Source: Rhodobacteraceae bacterium XHP0102
Lineage (GTDB): Bacteria > Pseudomonadota > Alphaproteobacteria > Rhodobacterales > Rhodobacteraceae
Direction: 5' to 3'
Length of the DNA stretch: 64,000 nucleotides
NCBI GenBank assembly: GCA_025751475.1
Contig: JAOWLD010000002.1
Location: forward strand, 62,001 to 126,000
Shown: in pieces, positions 39,574 through 47,953 of the stretch
How the letters are laid out: the number at the start of each line of letters is the position of its first letter
How positions within the stretch are numbered: the stretch's first letter is position 1
Translations under genes and position numbers: made by a program
The notes under the pieces: model-generated
Databases searched by the model: none
What the model was told of the DNA's origin: nothing
What the model saw: the letters and a program-made list of their open reading frames with translations, nothing else

Positions 39574-40343
39574 GGCACATCAGCCAGCGGGTTTTGTAGG
39601 GCCATGATCAAAATCCCTTGCCAATGGGCCAAGGCGAAAGGGCTGATGATGAACATCAAGAGCAAACCACCAAAGGCAATGGCGGGCGCGCCCACGAAAG
39701 CCACCATCATTTGCGGCATAGCGCGATTGATCACGCCAAGCGCCAAATTGTAGAGCGTTGCTGTCAGCACAAATGGGGCGGCCAAAGAAAACCCAAGCGC
39801 AAAGGCATGAGCCACGCGCGCCGTTCCCCATGCCTCGACCGCCGCGCCTGAAAGGACCGACCCCAAGGGTAAAACCTCGTAGGAGCCCATCAGCATCGTG
39901 ATGATGTGAAGATGCAACCCCGTCATCACCGCCAATGTCAGCCCCGCAAGCATCAACAAGGTGCCAATTGCGGGTTGTGGATCGGGCATCGCGCCCCCTG
40001 CCATCATGGAAAGCGAAGTGGCCTGCGCCGCAATGCTGCCCATGATTTGCAGCGCATGGATCATCAAACGCAGACCCATGCCCAAGATCAGCCCGATGAT
40101 AATCTCACCAAAAAACACGCGGACCGCGGGCATGGCCGTGAGCCCCCCCATAGAGGCCGCCAGAAGGGGCGTCATGATCAGCGATAGCGCGAAAACAACG
40201 CCAAATCGCACCCGCATCGGGATCATCTGCTCCCCGAATGCAGGCAAGACAAGAAACATTCCACTCAACCGCAAAAGGACCGCAAACCACAGAAACAGCG
40301 TGGTCTGTGCCATGTTGAGCGCATTGGCGAGATCGGCAATCAC
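39570..40343 (-). CDS. fliR: Flagellar export gate protein FliR
   Basis: A 257-residue membrane protein with about six hydrophobic helices. Recognisable blocks are LPAFGEQMIPMRVRFGVVFALSL, the GEIIIGLILGMGLRLMIHALQIMGSIAAQATSLSM region (short: GEIIIGLILGMGLRLMI) and NLALGVINRAMPQMM. Part of the FliPQR export gate. Start overlaps the flhA stop and its stop overlaps flhB, so flhA-fliR-flhB form one coupled unit. Confidence 0.95.
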   Translation of the reverse strand: MIADLANALNMAQTTLFLWFAVLLRLSGMFLVLPAFGEQMIPMRVRFGVVFALSLIMTPLLAASMGGLTAMPAVRVFFGEIIIGLILGMGLRLMIHALQIMGSIAAQATSLSMMAGGAMPDPQPAIGTLLMLAGLTLAVMTGLHLHIITMLMGSYEVLPLGSVLSGAAVEAWGTARVAHAFALGFSLAAPFVLTATLYNLALGVINRAMPQMMVAFVGAPAIAFGGLLLMFIISPFALAHWQGILIMALQNPLADVP

Positions 40344-42427
40344 GGGCTTGCCAACCCAAGCATCACGGGCTTGGCCTCGGTTCCGATTTCCTCAAAAGAC
40401 AAAACGGGGTTTTGAATGCCCCGTGCCGCAAGGACAGTGCGAATAAAACGGCGGCGCAAGGCCGAGGTGGCAATGGCAGGATATTCGCCCCGCGCGCTGG
40501 CTTGCGCCAATCGATCCGACACGCTGCGCACCAAAGCGTTGAACTGTTCGGGCGGCAGTGCCACTTCGGGTAGGCCCGCATCGGTTGGATATTGATGGCT
40601 TTGAAACACATCTTCCCAATCCGAACTGATTTGAACCAAGGGCACCGCACCATCGGCACGTTTCAGCTCGGCAACCAGTTGAAACCCAAGCCGCTGTCGG
40701 ACGTGCTCGCATATCAAATCGGGGTGCGGGGTGCTGGGTTTGATCTCGGCAATCGATTCGAGGATCAGGGGCAAATTGCGGATCGAGACCTGTTCAGACA
40801 ACAGCATCCGCAACACGATATGCAGCAGATCCAGAGGCACTTTGTCGGGCACAAGTTCTTGTAACATTCGGCGGTTTTCATCTGCCTTAAACGTATCTGA
40901 GAGGGTGACAACCGCCTCCAGATGACGTTGCAGCGCCTTGAACGTCAAAAGCCGCGCCATGTTGCGTTTGATCACTTCCAACAAATGCGTGGCCAAAACC
41001 TCTGATGGGGTGACGGTGGTGTAGCCCGCAAGCGACAGGCTGTCGCGTTCGGCCCCGTCCACCCAACGTGCGGGGGCCTGAAAAACCGGCTCATCCACAT
41101 CCTCGCCTTGCGGCAGGTCAAAACCATCACTGTCGCCCTTCAACACCAAAACAGATTTTGGCCGCAAACGGTCCTCGGCGGCCTTCGTGCCATAGAGCAA
41201 GATTTGATACCCCCCTGCGGGCAATTCCGCGCGATCCGTCAAACGGATTTCAGGCAGCAAAAGTCCAAATTGGCGCGCAATATGTTCGCGCATATTCTTG
41301 ATCCGCGCCTCAAGCCCTGTGGCGGGATCAAGTGCCAACCCGACCAAATCAGGGGCAAATTCCAGATGAATATCTTCCAACACCAACATATCGCCAGGCA
41401 GTTGCGCCTGCGGCGGTGCTTCGGCCTTACGCGCGACAGCCTCCTGTATATTTTTCCCGTTGCTTTTTTGGCGCAGCCACGCAATCCCGCCCAAAATCGC
41501 CGCGCCGGTCATGAAAGGTAAGGCGGGCAAACCTGGAAACAGGGCGAAAATCACCATCAAAACCGCCACCGTCATCAATGCGGCGGGGTGTTTGCCCAAT
41601 TGATCCATAAGAGCGGTATCCGTGGCCCCCGTGGCCCCGCCCCGCGCCAGAAGCAGCGCCGCCGCGATGGAAATAATCACGGATGGAATTTGACTGACCA
41701 ACCCATCGCCAACTGTCAGGATCGCATAGGTTTCAAAGGCACGGCCCATGGGCATATCATGCATCACCGTGCCAACAATGAGGCCCACCACAAGATTCAA
41801 AAGCGTGATCAACAACCCCGCGATCGCATCGCCTTTGACGAATTTGGAGGCCCCATCCAACGAACCGAAAAAAGTGGTTTCCGCCTGCTCTCTTTCGCGG
41901 CGAGCCTTGGCCTCCTCATGGGTGATCGCGCCCGCGGACATATCACTGTCAATGGCCAATTGTTTGCCAGGCATCGCGTCTAGGGCAAAGCGGGCGCTGA
42001 CCTCGGCCATACGTGCGGCCCCTTTGTTGATCACAATGAAATTCACAATCAGCAAAACGCCAAACACGACCAAGCCCATCACGACCGAGCCGCCCATGAT
42101 GAACATGGCAAAGCCTGCAATCACATTACCCGCAGCATCGGGTCCAGTATGTCCCTCTGCAATAATCAGTTTCGTGGAGGATACATTGAGCGACAGACGC
42201 AGCATCAGTGAGGCCAGAAGCACGGTTGGAAACGCAGAAAAATCAAGTGGTCTTTGAATAAAAAGCGTCACAGTGAAGATCAAAATGGCCAAGCCAAAGG
42301 AGGCCGCAAGACCCAGATCAACCAACCATGAGGGAACAGGCAAAATCATCATAACGATGATGGCCATCAAGGCCAAAGCCAAGAGGACGGTTGGTTGAAA
42401 TATCTGCGCCGCGCGCATCTGTATCAT
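40340..42427 (-). CDS. flhA: Flagellar export apparatus protein FlhA
   Basis: A 695-residue protein. Eight or so membrane helices occupy about 10-320, with the conserved loop NFIVINKGAARMAEVSARF and ALDAMPGKQLAIDSDM (FHIPEP family block, about 130-165). The cytoplasmic domain (about 350-690) ends LSFEEIGTEAKPVMLG. It forms the nonameric export ring that docks chaperone-cargo complexes. Start overlaps the stop of the lytic enzyme gene upstream. Confidence 0.97.
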   Translation of the reverse strand: MIQMRAAQIFQPTVLLALALMAIIVMMILPVPSWLVDLGLAASFGLAILIFTVTLFIQRPLDFSAFPTVLLASLMLRLSLNVSSTKLIIAEGHTGPDAAGNVIAGFAMFIMGGSVVMGLVVFGVLLIVNFIVINKGAARMAEVSARFALDAMPGKQLAIDSDMSAGAITHEEAKARREREQAETTFFGSLDGASKFVKGDAIAGLLITLLNLVVGLIVGTVMHDMPMGRAFETYAILTVGDGLVSQIPSVIISIAAALLLARGGATGATDTALMDQLGKHPAALMTVAVLMVIFALFPGLPALPFMTGAAILGGIAWLRQKSNGKNIQEAVARKAEAPPQAQLPGDMLVLEDIHLEFAPDLVGLALDPATGLEARIKNMREHIARQFGLLLPEIRLTDRAELPAGGYQILLYGTKAAEDRLRPKSVLVLKGDSDGFDLPQGEDVDEPVFQAPARWVDGAERDSLSLAGYTTVTPSEVLATHLLEVIKRNMARLLTFKALQRHLEAVVTLSDTFKADENRRMLQELVPDKVPLDLLHIVLRMLLSEQVSIRNLPLILESIAEIKPSTPHPDLICEHVRQRLGFQLVAELKRADGAVPLVQISSDWEDVFQSHQYPTDAGLPEVALPPEQFNALVRSVSDRLAQASARGEYPAIATSALRRRFIRTVLAARGIQNPVLSFEEIGTEAKPVMLGLASP

Positions 42428-43218
42428 CCCCCGACCAGTGATTGTGCGGGGCTGCCCACGCGAGGCACAAGCGACCCCATGATGCCCGCATCCCCCATAC
42501 CCGATTGAAGCAACGGAAAACTGTTTTCGCGGGTCACATCAACCCGCCGCGCCGGCAGATTGCGCGGCGTTTGAGGCAAGGGCAGGCCACGGTCAAAATC
42601 CAAGTTCTGCGGTTCCTGATGCGCAAGGTGCAACATCGGATCGCGCAGGTGTGGGCGGTCGCTGACAAGATTTTCCAAATGCCGCTCAACGGCCCGAACA
42701 TAGCGTTGCGCGTGATGCGCCGTGCGGGAATGATAGGCGCCAACCGCACGCGGCCATGCCCCCATCTCGGTATGTAGCTGCAATAGGAAATAGGCCGCGT
42801 ATCGGGCATTTGTCAGCGGGTCAAACATCGCCTCAATGGATTGAAAATGTTCTCCATGCCAGCGGTGATTGATTTGAAAACAACCCACATCAAAGCTGCG
42901 CGCACCTTGGGCTTGGCGCTGCAAGATATATTCATGCGCCTCCGCTTTGCTGGTGAACCATCGTCCCGCCCCCTCCACATTTACGGTCCATGGCCAAGGC
43001 GTGAATTGGCCGTTGCGGGTATGGCCTGTTTCGGCGCGGGTAATGCCCATCAAAACCTCGACCGGCACACCGCTTTCATGGGCGGCCACTGCGGCAGCGG
43101 CATCGCACACACGCATCGGGTCCGTCTCGAAAATACGCGCGCCAACGGGGGCAGAAGCCATGATGAGCAACAGGGCCATCGCGACAGAAAATGCGGGTTT
43201 GGCGCAGAAAACTTTCAT
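42424..43218 (-). CDS. SLT-domain lytic transglycosylase, flagellum-associated (SltF-like)
   Basis: A 264-residue secreted protein with a signal peptide (hydrophobic about 9-24, cleavage near VGAR). The SLT-type domain shows catalytic Glu in MGITRAETGHTRNG (about 61-74), DVGCFQINHRWHG (about 111-123) and VGAYHSR. It likely opens the peptidoglycan for the rod. Rhodobacter sphaeroides has a flagellar SltF that works with a muramidase-less FlgJ; the short rod-binding gene at 27774 fits this picture. It heads the flhA-fliR-flhB unit, with a CtrA-like box 48 bases upstream. Confidence 0.85.
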   Translation of the reverse strand: MKVFCAKPAFSVAMALLLIMASAPVGARIFETDPMRVCDAAAAVAAHESGVPVEVLMGITRAETGHTRNGQFTPWPWTVNVEGAGRWFTSKAEAHEYILQRQAQGARSFDVGCFQINHRWHGEHFQSIEAMFDPLTNARYAAYFLLQLHTEMGAWPRAVGAYHSRTAHHAQRYVRAVERHLENLVSDRPHLRDPMLHLAHQEPQNLDFDRGLPLPQTPRNLPARRVDVTRENSFPLLQSGMGDAGIMGSLVPRVGSPAQSLVGG

Positions 43219-43266
43219 CTATCCCCCATGTGACTCGATCATGAGGAAAGGCATAAAGGGGACTGC

Positions 43267-43281
43267 TTACCATTCGGTTAG
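43267..43281. promoter_or_regulatory. CtrA-like box upstream of the SltF-like gene
   Basis: TTAC-N7-TTAG on the plus strand (CTAA-N7-GTAA toward the gene). The extended minus-strand string AGCTAACCGAATG-G-TAA is the same as the string ahead of fliF except at one base, in the same orientation relative to its gene. Confidence 0.5.
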
Positions 43282-43309
43282 CTTGTCCGATAATCGCATC
43301 GAAAACCCC

Positions 43310-45313
43310 TCAATTCGGAGAGAGAACATCGCGCATCTCTCGCCGAAAAGCAGCCGAGCGATCCAACAGTTCCGTCAATGCTGCAACATCACCCGCCATT
43401 TCTTCGGGCTGGCGAAGATCAGGCAAGGGGCGCGCGGATGGCGGCGGCGCGTCACGGGGCACAGGGCGGATATCTGGTTCCCCGCCTGTCAAACCCAATT
43501 GCATCTGAAGCCTCTCAACCGCGCGAGTCATTTGGCGGGCATCAGGTCGCGCCGACAGCCCATTCCCGAAGGCTTCCATAAGATAAAGGACCGATGCCGC
43601 ATCGCCCGCATCGGCACGCCCTTGGATGACCGCAATCAAACCCGAATAATATTCGGGCAGTTCGGCATCCCCTGCAGCGCGCAACATTTCGTCGAGCTTT
43701 ACAAGATTGCCCTCCTGCGCCTCTGCGCGCAACACGGCCTGCCACAAATTGCCCTGATCTGGATGCCCCTCAATCTCGCGCAGCAGCGCATGACCCAGAT
43801 CACGCAAGGCAGGTGTGGGGTGATTGCCCGCGTCCAACGCCAAGGTTAACGCCCGCGCGGTGGCATCGGCCGCGCGCAGCGCATCAGGGCCGATCATCGC
43901 CTGCAATTCGGCCTCCAATGCGTTTTGGGGCAACGGAGCCTCCCGCCCGACATCCATATCAAGCAACAATTGCGCTGAATGGGTGAGGCGGGCGCCGCGC
44001 GCTAAATTATCGCGAATTTCGCGCGCGGCGACATCCGCCCCTCGCGCATTGAGCCGCCTTGCCAATTCGGGACCAACCCGATCCCGCAACGGCAAAGGCA
44101 GCGCCAGATAAGCGCGCAAAATGGCCGCGATTTGCGCCTCTCCCATATGGGGTAAGTCTTCGCGGTCCAACAAACGCCACATCAAGGCAGGTCCTGTGCA
44201 GGCGGCGTAATCGAGGGGGGGATCAAAATGGGGTCCGTCATGCCCTTCAAACAAACCCGCCAAAGCCTGATATACGGGCAAGCGAAGGTCTGCCGCCTCC
44301 ATCCAATACATGGCTTCTGCTCCAAACCCGTGGACAAGGTAAAACTCCGCCAAGGCGCGCGCGGCAATGGGATCAACTTGCGCATTTTGGTTGATCGCAG
44401 CCGCACTCAACGGCCCGATTCCTGATTGGAAATCTACATCCCGCAGCCAAAGGGTGAGATCAAACTCCCCTTCAGGGGGGCAGAGCGCGGTCTGTCCCAA
44501 CCTGTTCCATATGGCATTGGGATCGGTAATCGGATCAAGCACGGTCTGCGCTCGAATGGGTAAGCTTGGGCTTTGGTCCAAAGGCGGGGCAGGCGGCGAG
44601 GCGCTAATCGCAAGCGGAGGGCTTATTGGGGTGGGGTCGTTATACTGCAAAGGCGCGTTTTGACGTGCGTCCAATAACCCTGCCGCCGCCGCACGGCCAA
44701 TTTGTTCGGCAATAAATTCTGCGGCATCTTGCGCCAAAACCATCGCATCATCGGAGGTTCTATCACCGCCTGACCCTTGCGCGGGTGTCAGCGAAAAGCT
44801 TTCAGCAACATATGAATTTGGCGGGACAAACGGATCGCCAAACAGCGGTTGTAGGGGACGGGGCGTTGCACGCGCGGCGCGGGAGGTCGGGCTTTCCTCG
44901 GGGATTTGCACGGCCTGTTCCTCCGAAGCAGGGGCAATATCCAAGACGAGGTAATCCGACTGAAAGATGAAGGGCCGCAACTCGCAAGGACAGGCCAATT
45001 CCAAAATCAAGGTATCCCCATCCGCGCGGATCTCTTTCAACCTGTCGCGATTGATCAAGCGATACACATCGCCCAGATCATAGGCTTGTGGTGGCGGGCT
45101 TAGGGTGAGGCGCATGGTAGCGCCTGCTTCGGTCACGTTCCAATCGCGCGATGCGCCAATATTGAGCACCAAACGGGTGTAGGTGCCATGTTCACCAGAT
45201 TGCACCGCAATGGTTTGGGCAGCCACAGACATAGGTGCGATAATGGCCGCAACCATGACCACTGTGGCGACCCGAATGGACCGCCAAACGCGGATCACGC
45301 GATACCGCATCAT
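43310..45313 (-). CDS. Large periplasmic protein of unknown function coupled to motA
   Basis: A 667-residue protein, not assigned to a named family. A signal peptide (about 12-32, ending SVAAQT) is followed by an AMIN-like beta domain (about 33-128; YTRLVLNIGASRDWNVTEAG, MRLTLSPPP, YLVLDIAP), a low-complexity linker (about 130-270) and a helical, TPR-like remainder (about 300-640). Its start overlaps the motA stop by ATGA. It could be a periplasmic partner of the stator or the P ring, comparable in location only to MotC of Sinorhizobium; no similarity to MotC can be claimed. Confidence 0.7.
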   Translation of the reverse strand: MMRYRVIRVWRSIRVATVVMVAAIIAPMSVAAQTIAVQSGEHGTYTRLVLNIGASRDWNVTEAGATMRLTLSPPPQAYDLGDVYRLINRDRLKEIRADGDTLILELACPCELRPFIFQSDYLVLDIAPASEEQAVQIPEESPTSRAARATPRPLQPLFGDPFVPPNSYVAESFSLTPAQGSGGDRTSDDAMVLAQDAAEFIAEQIGRAAAAGLLDARQNAPLQYNDPTPISPPLAISASPPAPPLDQSPSLPIRAQTVLDPITDPNAIWNRLGQTALCPPEGEFDLTLWLRDVDFQSGIGPLSAAAINQNAQVDPIAARALAEFYLVHGFGAEAMYWMEAADLRLPVYQALAGLFEGHDGPHFDPPLDYAACTGPALMWRLLDREDLPHMGEAQIAAILRAYLALPLPLRDRVGPELARRLNARGADVAAREIRDNLARGARLTHSAQLLLDMDVGREAPLPQNALEAELQAMIGPDALRAADATARALTLALDAGNHPTPALRDLGHALLREIEGHPDQGNLWQAVLRAEAQEGNLVKLDEMLRAAGDAELPEYYSGLIAVIQGRADAGDAASVLYLMEAFGNGLSARPDARQMTRAVERLQMQLGLTGGEPDIRPVPRDAPPPSARPLPDLRQPEEMAGDVAALTELLDRSAAFRREMRDVLSPN

Positions 45314-46182
45314 GCCGCCGCCGATTGTTTAAGCTCCCGCAGGGCCTCATCCAATTCACCGTAACTCGGCCTGCAATGGGAGGGTGTATTCTGGCGTCCA
45401 ACCTCCACGCAGATATTTGGCGAATGCTTGTGCAAATTTGCAATCAAAACTTCGCGGATCAGGCGGTAAAAGCTATGGTCTTCTTCAATAACGGATTTAA
45501 CACGCGCGGCCAGAGGCCCAACAAAACCATAGGCCAAAAACACCCCTAGAAATGTCCCGACAAGCGCGCCCCCGATCAACTTCCCCAATATCTCGGGTGG
45601 CTGGTCAATCGAAGCCATGGTTTTGATGACACCCAAAACGGCGGCCACAATCCCCAATGCGGGCAATCCATCCGCAACCGTTTGCAGTGCGTGGGAGGAA
45701 TGCATCGCGTGATGCAATTTGGCCTCTAGGCGTTTTTCGAGCACCTCTTCCACTTGATTGGGGTCATCATAATTCATCGAGGCCGTGCGGATCGTGTCAC
45801 AGATCATATCAACCGCATCCCGATCTGCCAGAATGCGCGGGTATCGACCAAAGATTTCAGATTCCTGCGGCGCGTCCGTATGTTCCTCAAGCGCCACCGC
45901 ATTTTGGCGGCCCAAACGGATCAGCTCAAACAACAGGCACAGCAAGTCGCGGTAATCATCATGGTGCCAATGCGCCCCTTTAAATCCTTTTTTGATGTCT
46001 TTGATCGTGTGGATCACCCCATCCTTGCCATTTGACAACACAAAGGCCCCCAAGGCCGCGCCACCGATCATTGTCATCTCAAACGGCAAGGCGCCCACGA
46101 TAATGCCGAACTTGCCCCCCGCGGCATAATATCCGCCAAACACCATGACGACCGTGATCAAAATTCCAATGATGCTAATCAT
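45310..46182 (-). CDS. motA: Flagellar motor stator protein MotA
   Basis: A 290-residue protein with four membrane helices (about 2-22, 32-50, 170-190, 205-225). It has the MotA blocks HHAMHSSHALQTVADGLPALGIVAAVLGVIKTM (short: GLPALGIVAAVLGVIKTM) and GTFLGVFLAYGFVGPLA. Conserved cytoplasmic charges occur between helices 2 and 3. motB lies 11 kb away at 56955, an unusual separation. It is followed by the 667-aa gene in an overlap. Confidence 0.95.
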   Translation of the reverse strand: MISIIGILITVVMVFGGYYAAGGKFGIIVGALPFEMTMIGGAALGAFVLSNGKDGVIHTIKDIKKGFKGAHWHHDDYRDLLCLLFELIRLGRQNAVALEEHTDAPQESEIFGRYPRILADRDAVDMICDTIRTASMNYDDPNQVEEVLEKRLEAKLHHAMHSSHALQTVADGLPALGIVAAVLGVIKTMASIDQPPEILGKLIGGALVGTFLGVFLAYGFVGPLAARVKSVIEEDHSFYRLIREVLIANLHKHSPNICVEVGRQNTPSHCRPSYGELDEALRELKQSAAA

Positions 46183-46228
46183 GATCCAATCCTGAAGGCT
46201 GATCTCAACGGGTTATCTGACAGCTGTG

Positions 46229-46849
46229 TTAATTTTCCGTAGCCTCGGCACGGGTGGGTGCCGCGATGTTGCGCGTGGCCAGAAATACGGAAATTGCGTA
46301 GGCGGTATTGCTAGGCAGTTCCGCCATGATGGCCGCACTTTGTTCCGCCCGCATCCGTGCGATGAAGCCCGCTGCAAAACCGATATCCATTTCTCCAAAA
46401 AGCGCGGCGGCGGCGGCGGGGTCCATGGTCTCGTAAAGGCGGGTCAATTGAGACAAATCCCCCTCCGCTGCGCCATCGGAAATATCCATCAAGGCTTCGA
46501 TCCGCCGTTCCGTCTCCTCCAAGAGGGTGAGCTGTTCTTCGATCATGATCTGCGCATCCCGCAATTCCCCCTCGCGCGTCACAAGGGCAGCCTCGCGCGC
46601 ATCCAAAACTTCCGCGCGGCCCTCAACCCGGGCCAAGGCATTGCGCAACGGTTCGGGGCTTAGACAGATCTGCGCATCTGCGCCTGACGGTGCGGACGGC
46701 TCAGAGGCGGTGGACACGGCCCATGCCATGTCAATATGGCCCAATCGAAAAAACGCCGATGCCACGAAAGCGAGACTGAGCAAAAACAAAATCCCGCGTT
46801 GTCCTGTAACGCGAAACTTACGTGCGGGTTTTGCAGGTTTTTGGGTCAT
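46229..46849 (-). CDS. MotE-like / MgtE N-domain flagellar protein
   Basis: A 206-residue protein with an N-terminal membrane helix or signal anchor (about 20-45), a coiled coil (about 75-130; LDAREAALVTREGELRDAQ) and a C-terminal helical domain like the intracellular MgtE N-domain (LTRLYETMDPAAAAALFGEMD, FIARMRAEQSAAIMAEL). This is the layout of MotE, a chaperone for the stator-related MotC in rhizobia. It is coupled to the upstream small gene by a four-base overlap and precedes motA by 46 bases. Confidence 0.8.
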   Translation of the reverse strand: MTQKPAKPARKFRVTGQRGILFLLSLAFVASAFFRLGHIDMAWAVSTASEPSAPSGADAQICLSPEPLRNALARVEGRAEVLDAREAALVTREGELRDAQIMIEEQLTLLEETERRIEALMDISDGAAEGDLSQLTRLYETMDPAAAAALFGEMDIGFAAGFIARMRAEQSAAIMAELPSNTAYAISVFLATRNIAAPTRAEATEN

Positions 46850-47313
46850 GTCTGCGCGGCCTCATGCCCCGCCAATCTGCCCGCATTTTGCGTTGGTGCA
46901 CGATGACGGAACAATAGGATTGGCTCCTCCTCCTGGGCTGTATCATCAACGGACGTATCTGCCGCGCCTACGGCGTCCTGCTGGTGCGTGTCTGTGCGGG
47001 GTGGGGCGGGTTCCAGATCATGACAAGCGGCGATCAACACCTCCAATTCTTGGCCGATCTCCACGGCTTTCTCGGTTGTCTCGTGCAAGTCAGACCGGGC
47101 TTTTTCCATCGCTTTGCGCGTCTGGGTCAGCAGGGCTTGCATCTCATCCACTTGGTTGGACAGGCTGGCAATGGCGCCACCAACCCCCTCATCCATACGC
47201 GAAAGACGCAAAATGCGGCGCGACAGGACAAAACAATAAAGCCCCGCACCGAGTGCGGCAAACGCCAGAAGAATATCGGAAAGATAGGGAATCAGGGTTT
47301 GAAAATTTATCAT
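46846..47313 (-). CDS. Membrane-anchored coiled-coil protein of unknown function (DUF6468-like)
   Basis: A 155-residue protein with one N-terminal hydrophobic helix (about 10-32), a coiled-coil stretch (about 45-95; LSNQVDEMQALLTQTRKAM) and a low-complexity acidic tail. Not recognised with certainty; the layout is like DUF6468 proteins found beside fliL in alphaproteobacteria. It starts at the fliL stop and overlaps the MotE-like gene, so the three are coupled. Confidence 0.6.
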   Translation of the reverse strand: MINFQTLIPYLSDILLAFAALGAGLYCFVLSRRILRLSRMDEGVGGAIASLSNQVDEMQALLTQTRKAMEKARSDLHETTEKAVEIGQELEVLIAACHDLEPAPPRTDTHQQDAVGAADTSVDDTAQEEEPILLFRHRAPTQNAGRLAGHEAAQT

Positions 47314-47829
47314 TCAGTTCACCACAAATTGTGTCACCAAAAGGTCGCGCACCCGCCCCTCGCCCGTTACGATTTGGACGCGATGCAACATTTGCCCGCG
47401 CAAACGCAGCAGGCTTGATGGTTCCCCTAGCTCGGCCACATCAATCACCCGCAAATAGGAATTGAGAACGTCCAGAACACGGGGCTTCAACAGCTCCACT
47501 TCAGCCTGATGCACCGCCTCGACTTCAAGCTGCGCTTGGAAGATCAAATGCCGCCCACCGCCTTGATTGCCCAAAGAAATGGTCACCACATCGAGAGGCA
47601 CAAAAGCCACTTCGCCGATCGTGCTTGGGGTGGGGCTGTGATCCTCTTGGGCATCCGTGTCGCTGTGCGAATCTGCGGCGAAAACATGGGCCAGCGGCCC
47701 TCCACGAAACGCCCAAAACGCCCCGCCACCCAAGCCCAGAGCCAAGACAAGGCCAATCACAAGCGGGATCAAAACACCCTTTTTCTTTGGCGGTTCCGCA
47801 GTGGTCTCTGAAGTATCGTCTTCGGCCAT
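47314..47829 (-). CDS. fliL: Flagellar basal-body-associated protein FliL
   Basis: A 171-residue protein with a basic N-terminus, one membrane helix (about 20-40) and the FliL periplasmic domain (FVPLDVVTISLGNQGGGRHLIFQAQLE; ELLKPRVLDVLNSYLRVID; short blocks only). It ends GRVRDLLVTQFVVN, normal for FliL. Start ATG at 47829 has GGA nine bases upstream; ATG at 47835 is an alternative. Divergent from fliF, with a CtrA-like box between. Confidence 0.93.
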   Translation of the reverse strand: MAEDDTSETTAEPPKKKGVLIPLVIGLVLALGLGGGAFWAFRGGPLAHVFAADSHSDTDAQEDHSPTPSTIGEVAFVPLDVVTISLGNQGGGRHLIFQAQLEVEAVHQAEVELLKPRVLDVLNSYLRVIDVAELGEPSSLLRLRGQMLHRVQIVTGEGRVRDLLVTQFVVN

Positions 47830-47876
47830 TTGCATAATTCCAATTTTCAATGCCCCGCATAAATAGCGCCGCAGAG

Positions 47877-47891
47877 CTAACCGAATGTTAA
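47877..47891. promoter_or_regulatory. CtrA-like box between fliL and fliF
   Basis: CTAA-N7-TTAA, one mismatch from TTAA-N7-TTAA. The extended string AGCTAACCGAATG-T-TAA (47875-47891) repeats the element ahead of the SltF-like gene at 13 successive bases plus TAA. It lies 62 bases before the fliF start and 48 bases before fliL. Confidence 0.55.
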
Positions 47892-47953
47892 TCCCGCGCC
47901 CCTTAGGGTCTGGGCAAGCGGCAGAAGGCCGAAGCTCAAAGGAAGATTGCGCG

